A DNA stretch of 64,000 nucleotides from Heliocidaris erythrogramma (Eukaryota; Echinodermata; Echinoidea; Camarodonta; Echinometridae), in the NCBI GenBank assembly GCA_025617745.1, contig CM046870.1, positions 6,759,618 through 6,823,617 of the forward strand. The letters are read 5' to 3'. Under the pieces are notes generated by a model that was not told the origin of the DNA, ran no database searches, and saw only the letters and a program-made list of their open reading frames with translations. Each line of letters begins with the position of its first letter. Positions within the stretch are counted from its first letter, which is position 1. Position numbers and translations under genes: made by a program. Shown here one piece after another: positions 26,214 through 36,800 of this stretch.

Positions 26214-26535
26214 CTAGTTTATATATTTCTTTGAATCTCGATCGAGAATAATTCTCCCTTTTAGACAACAAATGTTTATCATCATTTTTCTTCCGCGAAT
26301 TATTAGACAAGGCGAAATGAAGTTCAACGAGAATAATGACAAAACCAAGAAATGACACGCATGTTTCGCATTCTTTTCTTTTACAATCGCCATTATTCGT
26401 AATTTGTTCTTCCAAAAATTCGAAATTCATTTCCCTCCTATAGATGAAATAACAACTTATTTTAATTATTTCTTTGAATTTCGATCGAGAATGATTCTCC
26501 CTTCTAGACAAAACATGATTTATCATCATTTTTCT
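26214..26535. repeat. local direct duplication, about 240-bp period
   Basis: TTTCTTTGAATCTCGATCGA, AATTCTCCC, TAGACAA and TTATCATCATTTTTCTT at 26,224-26,292 recur in order at 26,468-26,535. A minus-strand frame of 125 codons (26,152-26,529) reads through both copies and gives the repeated word RENxSRSxFKEI. There are no other signs of coding. Confidence 0.65.
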
Positions 26536-26539
26536 TTCA

Positions 26540-28265
26540 ACATGATTAAAGGAAGCTCAAAGCAAATAATGGCATCGACAAAAAGGACACGTTTCACATA
26601 TTTTTGAATTTTATAATCGTTAACAAATTTATTTTTGTAATTACTTCAAACAAAATTTGGAAATCATTCTTTTCATAGTTATTGAGCATCCGAAGGACTG
26701 CAGCCCCTCGTACATTACCTATCTGGAAAAACTAGCTTCGTTGACATAATAGAAGATGAAAAGGAAAGCCGAAATTAGTCGGGAACCTATATGAAAGAGA
26801 AATATCGGCACTGCAAATATTCAGCTGGAATCGGACTTTGACTTATTAGTTTTTACCCTCTTAATCATTGTCTGTTTATGGAGACATCAAACTCCAAATT
26901 ATCAAATATATATTTTTCTCATTTTTGCTTGGGAGGCATCATCATTTACATACTACTTAACGTTCTGACGTGCAAAAGGTTGAATTGTTGCACCGATCTG
27001 TCCCATAGAATGTAAAGAAAAATCCTACCCCCCCCCCCATGAGATCAATAACTATCATTTCAATTTGTAAGAATACATAGAAAAGCAGAGACAATCATAA
27101 CTAGGCAGTAATTTTTCAAAAGATCAACCAGATTGTAAGCATCAATATATTATTATTTCCTACAACCTTTCTTAGTGACCTTTCAACGTCTATTTTTTTT
27201 AATTAAACGATTAACATCGATTAACGATGTTTTGACTTTTTTGTTGTCTCCAGGAATGATGTAAACCTTTTCATTTCCTTTATTCGTGATGAATAACACA
27301 TATTATTAAGGGTCTACATCGTTAATGGAAAATTTTCATGTAAACAAAATTACAATTTTTGTTCCTATTCACCCCGTTTTACAGCAATGTCTTTAGAGAA
27401 ATGAAAGCAGCGAAATGGAAATGTTATGGAGAAATAAATATGATTGATAATTATCATCCTGTCGACCGTTGCTTCCCTTTCTTTGCATTAGGAGTATCTC
27501 GTACATACAGCTATTCCATCTCCAACCACGACGATCGTTGTTATCAATTTATGATTTCACAATGTCTTTTTCAATATTTCTTGGATTTGTTTAGGCATTA
27601 TATATTTCGTTAATGTTATTCCTTTGAATTCATTATCATCACGGAAAGATGCCACTAGCCTTGCGAGATAGAAAACAGGGCGTTAGATTATTATCTAAAC
27701 CCAGATAAATCTTTGTTAATTTGTTTTTGCCATTGTGAATCTCCGGAATACAGGTATACGAACAATAATGTGGCGTCACTTTATCGCGGTTAACAATCCA
27801 AGAAACCGAAATCCTTCCCCCTTTGTCCAAATAAACAAAGCGGGAAAGGTTATTTTCGTATTTATACGTAATCCAATTTGATTCCAGCCAACTTGTCATC
27901 AGATGAAAATAATAACAAGAGAGAGAGAAAAAAAAGGCGCGTAAAATGGACAACACATTTCGCCTCATGTGCAATGCGTTATCTGATGAGTGTAACTTCC
28001 TAGTCATGTTGGGGGAGATGTAGGCCTGAAGTAACGGCTGCTAAACGGAGGTGCGATGACTATATACCGTATACATCAGGTTCTGCAGCTCATAACAATA
28101 TTTTTGCTCAAATTATTATCTGCGATGTGATTGCAATGAATCTATGATCATGATGATAATATTTGTACCATTTGAGTAGTATTTGACGATGGTTAATCGG
28201 TCGAACGGTGGGGGTAGCTACGGGTGCACAAGCCCACAAATAAAATGGCAAAGAAAAAGGGGAAA
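26540..28265. other. no gene recognised
   Basis: AT-rich sequence. A poly(C) run lies near 27,030. A 122-codon minus-strand frame at 27,639-28,007 has no recognisable motif. Confidence 0.35.
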
Positions 28266-28267
28266 GG

Positions 28268-28271
<4 letters not shown>

Positions 28272-28326
<55 letters not shown>
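28272..28326. repeat. GA microsatellite fused to a poly(G) tract
   Basis: About 28 bases of (GA)n run directly into about 26 G. Confidence 0.9.
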
Positions 28327-28327
<1 letters not shown>

Positions 28328-28608
28328 GGGAATGAGGGGGAAAACGATGAGAATGAGATGACACGACCCGCTTTCATACCCTCCTCTATCGCTCCCTCCT
28401 CAGTCGGATTCCATCCACCAAGCAGGGAGGTGGGATTTTACAATCGCAACTCCCCTCTCTCTATGGCCATTTTAATCTATAGTCTCTTTCTCACTATAAT
28501 CTCTCCCTTCCTATCCGTTTCTCTGTAACTACCCATCTTATCCCTTTTTTTCTTCTTCTCTCTGATCTCCTCCTCTCTCACCCCTCCCTCCCCGTCCCCT
28601 CTCTCTAT

Positions 28609-28610
28609 AG

Positions 28611-28686
<76 letters not shown>

Positions 28687-28687
28687 G

Positions 28688-28752
<65 letters not shown>
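28609..28752. repeat. CTA trinucleotide microsatellite, about 48 units
   Basis: Nearly pure (CTA/TAC)n over about 144 bp, with one GCT interruption near 28,687. It reads as poly-Ser on the minus strand, which creates a spurious open frame. Confidence 0.95.
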
Positions 28753-28759
28753 GATACGA

Positions 28760-29700
28760 TTGCCTAAAGAGATAAATTTGTCTGTCTGTCTCTCTCTCAC
28801 TCTCTCTCCCTCTGTCCATGATAATTCTCAGTCTATTGTTTTCCATTTGACTCGGTTTATACCAGTGTACGATCCGACTGCAAGCTATCCGTGGAGGAGG
28901 AGGATTGGGCCGGGAAAGGCGGGAAGAAGATGTCACTCTATAGGTATGAGCGATCTCTCATCGCGAGTAATAAAGACTGTATTTGTCAATTCAAGCAAGA
29001 CGGCGCAAGCCTTCAACTAATCCTACCTCAATGTCACGTTCCTACCGTATAACTTTCCTACCCCGTAGGCCGCGATGGAATCCCAACCATATTTTTATAA
29101 TAAATATGATATCATCTCCGGTTAGCTCCTACCATCTTTTTTTTTCTTATAAAAATATGCATCGTCTTTGAGAAGCGAGAGAAATCCCAAGTCACTGGAC
29201 CAAACGAAGGTTTCACCTTCTACACCGTAGTTCTGGTAGATGCACTTCTTCTGAAAGTTTCAAATCAACGGCTTTCACCTCAGAAATAATTATGGTGACC
29301 CGACATTTACTCTGCCAACAATTGTTACCGGTTTAATATTTTTTGTTTTAAAGAAAGGCATTGTAGGGCTAGATTTAGGGTTGAAGTTAAAAATACTTAT
29401 AGTGTAGGAAATTTACCACTTACCAATTGTCTTGCAACGGCGAAAGGGGGAGGAGGCTGACGCCACAGGCTTGTCCGAATATTGGCTTTCCAGTATCATT
29501 TTAGCTAAGCGAGCAGTGAGCAAAAAAAAAAAAAAAAAAAAAAAAAAAGAGAGAAAGACCGTTGAATTTTTATGATTTTAAAGAAAGTTATTTCGTCATC
29601 AAAATACATAAGATACTGACAGGTTAATTGGCGACAATAAATCAGATATATGAATAAGTTATGAAAGATTCGAATAAGCCATGGATTAGTATTGGCAAAT
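28760..29700. other. no gene recognised; poly(A) at 29,521-29,549
   Basis: A pure A run of about 28 bases lies at 29,521. No LINE or pseudogene remnant could be attached to it. Confidence 0.45.
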
Positions 29701-29702
29701 TG

Positions 29703-30436
29703 CAGGGGCGTCGCTAGAACAGTTTGAATGGGGGGGGGGGGGGGGGATGATCGACACTCAGGTGATTTGTCGACAGATTTTTAGGGTGTGACATCCAAAT
29801 TTGCCGACGAAAATGCTGCACCCTTATCTCCACCCCCACAAATAATAATAAAAGAAATCACAGATGTAGGAGATCGTGATCATACAGGCCCATTTTGGCA
29901 GGGAGGGGGTTGACGCCTTTTGCCCGAATATCAACTTTTCATTTCCTATTAAAAAAAAAAAAACTTTTCGTAGTGAAAATAAATTTACAGAAGTTACTTA
30001 ATTATCTGGGAACCTCTCTCCCCAAATATGTGGATATTCTGGCACCTCACTTCGCTGCCCAAATAAGAAGTGGTGAATGCCCGAATACCGGAACTTTGAA
30101 AATGCTCGGGGAGGGGGTTGCAGCCCATTGCCGAAGGGGGACGTGTTTTTCCCGAATATCAACTTTCCATTTTTTTCAGCGAGCTCACGAAGCAAGACCT
30201 TTTCCTTTTCTTCTTTTCTTTCTGTTCTTGATTTCCTTTCCTTTCCCTTTTCTTTCCCTTTCCTTTTTTCTTTCCCTTATTCTTCTCCTTTCTCTTTTCT
30301 CCCGTTTCCCTTTCCTCTCCACTCTCCCTTCCCCCTCCTTTTTTGCCGACAGAGGTGGCGCATTTGCCGACAGCAATTTTGAGTGTGGAGGGGGAGGGGT
30401 GTGTGACACCCCCTCCCCCCTCTAGTGACGCCCCTG
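29703..30436. mobile_element. non-autonomous hAT-like element with 8-bp TSD
   Basis: The ends are CAGGGGCGTCGCTAGA on the left and TCTAGTGACGCCCCTG on the right, an inverted pair with one mismatch in the shared bases. The direct repeat GCAAATTG flanks it at 29,695-29,702 and 30,437-30,444, exactly 8 bp as expected for hAT transposition. The interior has a poly(G) run, AT-rich sequence and a long pyrimidine tract (about 30,195-30,340). No transposase is encoded. The element ends about 440 bp before the start codon of the coiled-coil gene, so it may lie in that gene's promoter or 5' region. Confidence 0.85.
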
Positions 30437-30877
30437 GCAAATTGGTCATTCAAATGTCACGGTAAGCCTATATGCTGAATATTGTGCCCCTCCCTGAAAT
30501 CCTGGCCCAACACTGCACCGCCCCCACCCCCGGCAGTGCCCGATCAATGTCTGGACCCTCTCGACCCCATTGTCCTCCCATAATGAGAAATATTCCTTCT
30601 TCAATAAAATTTTGAAGAAAAAAAAAGTTTTAATTTCCTTTTCCTCAACCGGCACCGAGCACTGGCCACAGAACTCTGTGGCACTGGCGAAATACAAAAT
30701 TACGCTGCTTCCTCAAATATCCAAACGGAGCCAGCTAGCGCTTGCGCAATATCAAGCTAGGACATCAGCGAAATTGACAGCGGCTAATTTGAGTTCGTCA
30801 CTACATAAACAATACGATAAACTGAATTTGTCATTTTTTAAATCACATTTTCAGGAAATTTCATTTACTCATTGACC

Positions 30878-33800
30878 ATGGATGATACACCTGAGCGTTT
30901 GCATGAAATACGGAGGTAAATATTTTGTCCAGAGGATTAAATGCATGTTTGATATGTTCCATTTGTATAATATTGCCCCACGTATAGCAAATTATGTGTC
31001 GGAAAGTTGTATCGCAACAACGTCCTATTATTACTTAATATTACTTATTAGAATTAATAATTACATGTGAAAAAAAGTGTCTCTTATGACCATCTACTTT
31101 AAAATTCCACTGTCTACTTTTGTTTTCATAACATTGTTTGTTATGTAATCCACACACAAACCAAATGCCGGCTTCTGATTTCTGAGGGGAAAAAACTTTG
31201 GCTGAGAAAAAATGCCTTGTCTCTCATGTCTGTGTGAGTGTGTCTGTGTTGTTTCTAATTCTATTATTCATCTTGTTACAATGTTAGTAAAGGCTCAAAT
31301 ATCAGAGACTGTCTCCCGACCCAAGTGGGGGAGAGTCTCCCAAATTGGCAAATTGGCTGTGCGCCTCTACTTTTCAGACAAAAATTTTTTCAAAATTTTT
31401 GTTCAACTTCAATTCAAGTTCACTTCATAACTTTTTACTTTTAGTTTTAGATCAAAAATTTTTTTTGACAAGATAATATGAAACTGAAAATTTAATTGAT
31501 AGACACTAACTGTTAACTCTCGTATAATTTTTTCAGAAGATTTGTTGAAAAATGAGAAACTGATTGCATGAAATCTTTATTTTATCTTTGATTTTGTTAT
31601 AATCGTAGATCTCTATGTTCATGAGACTTGAGTAGTTTTATTGAAGACTAAATTTTGAGACCATGTCAGTCATGTAAGTCACTTTATCTGAAATGCATTC
31701 AAGATTTAAGATAGTATTAAAAAATAATTCAAGAATTCCTTTTAAATAGAATTTTTTTTAGGTCACAATGGTGCCAGAATTCTGAAATAGATCTATTATC
31801 TAATGCTAACATTAAAGGTAATGCCTGTCCTGGCCTGCAAAGTTTGGTCACACTGGATTTGCCAACGAGACCTTTGACTTTTTTTCTGAAGCCCAGACTG
31901 AAACCAGGGCTGTCAACTTAGCTTTGGGGAACTGCTTGGAAGTTGGAGGGAGATTCATTTTTATCTCGCTCAACAGACTAAGGGGTCCAAATGGTGTCCG
32001 TGCGTCTTGCGGCGTCCGTCACAAATGTTATGACAGATAACTTTGCAACCGTCGCTCACTTTTCAACCAAACGTGGGTTGAAGATGCACTAAGGGGCCCT
32101 GCATGTTATGGTTACGTTGGAGGTCACATGATAAGGTCAAAGGTCATTTCAGGTCAAACGTTATAGTTAACCTGCAAGACTCTTATGACAGATAACTTTG
32201 CAACCATCACTCACTTTTCAACCAAACTTGGGTTGTAGAAGCACTTGGGGGACCTGCATGTTATGCTGCCATCATAGGTCACATGGTAAGGTCAAAGGTC
32301 ATTTCAGGTTAAAGGTTAAAGTTTACCTGCAAGACTCTCTTAAGACAAATAACTTTGTAACCGTCACTTTCCAAACTTTAATAATGTAGATTTATGCAAG
32401 CATAATTCATGCAGATTTACGCACTTGGGGGACCTGTTGCATGGCAACAGAGATTGCGATATTTCTAGTTATCGCAAGTGGGTGAGACACATCACTAATG
32501 GCTTGTTTCTCTGAAATTCTCTGACACGCAAAAAAAAAAGGGGGTCATCAGCATTTTCAGCTGTCTTTTTACTCATTTTACACATTTGGTGGGAGGTTTT
32601 TAGCTCACCTGAGCCTAAGGCTCGAGTGAGCTATTGCGATGGAAATTTGTCCGTCGTCCGTCGTGCGTCGTCCGTCGTCCGTTAACTTTTTACATTTTCA
32701 TCTTCTTCTCCAAAACCCATGATCGGAATTCAACCAAACTTGGTAGGAATCATCCTTAGGGGTAGGGGACCCAAAGTTGCTAAAATGGTACATGTGGCCC
32801 CCAGGGGGCCCAGGGGGAGGGCCCCCAATTGTAAAAGCTATGTAAATTTCAAACATCTTCTTCTCCAGAACCAGGCATAGCTCAGACTTGGTATTGTGTA
32901 TGGAGATACCTCTATAGATGAAGAATGAATGTTGTTCATGAAATTTCTCTGAGTGGCCCTATAGGGGCCCTGTGGGGGTAACATACTGGAGGGGGGGGGG
33001 GGTGCTGCCAGGCAAAATGTACATTCTGATCATCTTCTCCAAAACACATGATCGGAATTTAACCAAACTTGGTAGGAATCATCCTTAGGGGTAGGGATCA
33101 TCCTTAGGGGTAGGGGTACCAAAGTTGCTAAAATGGTACATGTGGCCCCAGGGGGCCCAGGGGGAAGGCCCCCAATTGTAAAAGCTATGTAAATTTCAAA
33201 CATCTTCTTCTCCAGAACCAGGCATAGCTCAGACTTGGTATTGTGTATGGAGATACCTCTATAGATTAAGAATGAATGTTGTTCATGAAATTTCTCTGAG
33301 TGGCCCTATAGGGGCCCTGTGGGGGTATCATACTGGAGGGGGGGGGGGGGGGGGGGGGGGGGCTGCCAGGCAAAATGTACATTCTGATCATCTTCTCCAA
33401 AACACATGATCGGAATTTAACCAAACTTGGTAGGAATCATCCTTAGGGGTAGGGATCATCCTTAGGGGTAGGGGTACCAAAGTTGCTAAAATGGTACATG
33501 TGGCCCCCAGGGGGCCCAGGGGGAAGGCCCCCAATTGTAAAAGCTATGTAAATTTCAAACATCTTCTTCTCCAGAACCAGGCATAGCTCAGACTTGGTAT
33601 TGTGTATGGAGATACCTCTATAGATGAAGAATGAATGTTGTTCATGAAATTTCTCTTAGTGGCCCTATAGGGGCCCTGTGGGGGTATCATAATGGAGGGG
33701 GGGGGTGCTGCCAGGCAAAATGTACATTCTGATCTTCTTCTCCAAAACACATGATCGGAATTTAACCAAACTTGGTAGGAATCATCCTTAGGGGTACCAA

Positions 33801-36800
33801 ATTTGCTAAAATGGTACATGTGGCCCCCGGGGGGAGGGGGGGGGGGGGGGGCCAGGGGGAAGGCCCCCCAAGTGTAAAAGCTATATAAATTTCAAACATC
33901 TTCTTCTCCAGAACCAGGAAGAGCTCAGACTTGGTATTGTGTATGGAGATGCCTCTATAGACGAAAAATGAAAGTTGTTCATTTTTTCTGGGTGGCCCTA
34001 TAGGGGATCTGTGGGGGTAACATACTGGATGGGGGGGGGGGGGGGTGGGGCAAGTTGTCCGCCATCCATAAACTTTTTTTTGGAATTTAACCAAACTTGG
34101 TAGGAAGCTCAGACTTGGTATTGTGTCTAGAGATACCTCTATAGATGAAGAATGAAAGTTGTTCATGAAATTTTTCTGGGTGGCCTTATAGGGCCCCTGC
34201 ACCAGATGTGAATTGATCCACCTCAGGTGAGCGTCGTGCCCCCTGGGGCTCTTGTTTTATAAAGCGGGAGATTTACATGCTTGGCGGGAGAGCGGGAGGA
34301 AGGAAGTGGTGGCGGGAGTCTCCCGCCACGGCGGGAGAATGAGCGTGGTGGGGCGAGACTCCCGCCAAATGCAGGAGGGTTGACAGCCCTGCTGAAACTG
34401 ATCGGTCATGTCTGTTGAGCATATTCTAAAAGTCTTAACCCATTTCCCATAGACTCCAGCCCAAGTTATTTCAGGCGTAGTATTTAATGGGGTAAAGTGC
34501 CTAGTGACCTAAATTTGATGTTTTTTTTTTTCCCCTTTGTGTGTGTGTTTATTTCAATTGTCAGAATCTTAGGGGAGATACCTAGTCCACAAACTCTGTT
34601 TGCAAGCTTCATGAAGAAGGAAGAAGAAGAACATGATGATGAAGTGCAGAACCTCAAGCTCAAATGCAGCAAAGATGAAGTAAGATTTTCCTTTAATTTA
34701 CAGGTTGAAAAAAAAAAGGAAGAGAGAGAGAGAGAGGGGAGATAAGAATATTACTTCTTCAAAAGAGCTATTTGATGTACATCAGATCCATTGTGTGAAA
34801 TGATGACAGGAGTTACTCTTAAAACAAAGAAAGAATGAAAAGATGCATGTAACATAGGTAGTGGCCAGGGATCAAAAGTATTTTACCTGTCATTCTTTTC
34901 AAATGAAGAGGTTCCACAAAGGACACAAACGGCAACCAAGTTTGAAGGTTAAGTGGTCTTTATTCTTTTGCGACAGAAACAGACTTTGCCCACAAACACT
35001 GTTCACAGCACTTTCCACAGATTAAGTTCAGTACCCTGTATTAAAGGCTCTATCGGCATAACAGTCTTGACTCAAGTTGACTTGTCCAGGCACAGATCAA
35101 GCTTATGTGAAGATAACCTTCTACTCCACAATAGCTTTAACCTGTGAATAGGCTTCAATACATGTAGGTTGTGTGTGTATTAGGGGGAAGTGATCCATTC
35201 TAGATCATTCATACATGTACATGAGAGGAAAATAATTATTTAAATTTCACTTTCAACTGTGAAACCTCAAATTTATAGCATAGTAAGAGTTGAAGAGTCA
35301 ATCGGGTAATCTTGCTTGGATCAAATTTGTTGTCTGTTTTTGACTACTGCAACAGTGAATGTTTGACAAAGTCCCAAATAGGCAAGGGCCCATGAGTGGG
35401 CACAGATATAATATATACAGTCAGTTGCTCTATGTAAGTTTCCTTTCCTTATTTCTCAGCTCTAGAAATATATATTTTGAATTATGTGATTACTTCCTAA
35501 TACATGTAGTTAATTTATACCAGTAATTGAAGGTTAGATTAATACTTAATACATGAAAAGACTAAAATACTGATGTATATATTCTTCAATCTATCAGAGT
35601 CCCTGTTTTTACAGAAAATTTCAAAAAAGAAACAACTGATTGATAATAGGAAGGAATTATTATATTTACATGTATTAGAATAAAGAAGATCAGTATATTT
35701 TGTAGGTCAGCATAACCATTAATTTTCTTACATATGGTAAGAGTTTGCTTTTACTTTGCAATACGGATTTTGAGTAAGAGCAGAGTAAAAGTAATTTCTT
35801 GACATATTAGATAATAAAAAATATAAGATGAATGCATATATTTTATTGATCTTATTATATGATTTAGTCTTAGTCTTACTCTGCTTAGCCTAGCTAATGG
35901 TTTTACTTACATATGGTAAGAGTTGACTTTCATTCTGCACAACAGATTTTTGAGTAAGAGTAAACTATTGCCATATTAAATAAGATCAGTTTATAAGCAT
36001 ATTTTATTGATCATTTTATTCAATATGGTAAAAGTTTGCTTTCACACTGCTCTTACTCGATTCTGGTAAATCTTTATTATATTCTTTTCTTTCACCATGT
36101 CATATGTGGCTCATTTTTGTATTTTTGTGTTTGATTCTGAATTTAGAATGAATTCACCAAGCTGAAACTGGCATTGATAGAGGCTGAAACCAAATCCAAG
36201 ATGATTGAGTTTCTCTTCAATAAACCCCTTGAAGAATGGCCAGCCATGGACAAAGCAAACGGAAGTGAGCCATTTATCTTGCAGTTTCACATTAATTTTG
36301 GAAAGGTTACAAAGCCATATGAAGCTAGTACCCCCATATAAGTTCATCTTGTCAGAATTATCAGCATCAGAAATATAACACAAATTATGGGATAATGATG
36401 ATAATAGATGCACTTATACTAATACAAAATAATATAATCCAAAATATCACATTAATAGCCCAGCTTTAGCCAGGTTACCATGATTAGGTGCTCACCCTTT
36501 CAAGGTACTTCTTCCTACCAGGTATCCATTTATTTACCACACCTGAGTTGAGAGTGGCAAATGTAGATTGATGTCTTCTATTATAAGGGCATTAGTGTTG
36601 TGACAGGGATACACTTATCCACTAGCCCGTTGCACTTCTATAAAAGTGTTTATAAAGTGTATAAAGATTTTCTAAGGTGTAAAAATTAATAACACTTGGA
36701 GATTATTTCACATGGAATGTGAAGAAATGATCCCCAAAAATGTCTTACTTGTGTACATGCAGAATTATTGATTCTAAGAGCTTACATGGATTGCCTTTCA

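Larger units (their letters stand above)
31905..34391. mobile_element. hAT-like MITE split by two nested insertions
   Basis: The left end CAGGGCTGTCAAC and right end GTTGACAGCCCTG are perfect reverse complements. The 7-bp direct repeat CTGAAAC flanks them at 31,898-31,904 and 34,392-34,398. The element's own sequence is only about 50 bp on the left and the GCGGGAG-rich block at 34,262-34,391 on the right. The rest is later insertions. It lies in intron 1 of the coiled-coil gene. Confidence 0.75.

Noticed and set aside
28100..28330. Possible CRISPR-like or regularly spaced repeats
   Set aside because: The repeats here are continuous microsatellites without spacers. No regularly spaced repeat array was found in the window.
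28477..28800. Open frame of 107 codons with a long poly-Ser run
   Set aside because: It is the CTA microsatellite read on the minus strand, and the flanks have no protein-like features.
29895..30425. 176-codon open frame, the longest on the plus strand
   Set aside because: It lies entirely inside the non-autonomous hAT-like element and crosses its pyrimidine tract. Composition is not protein-like.
33762..34202. 146-codon minus-strand open frame with proline runs
   Set aside because: It is a translation of the tandem units of nested element 2, and the proline runs are the poly(G) tracts.
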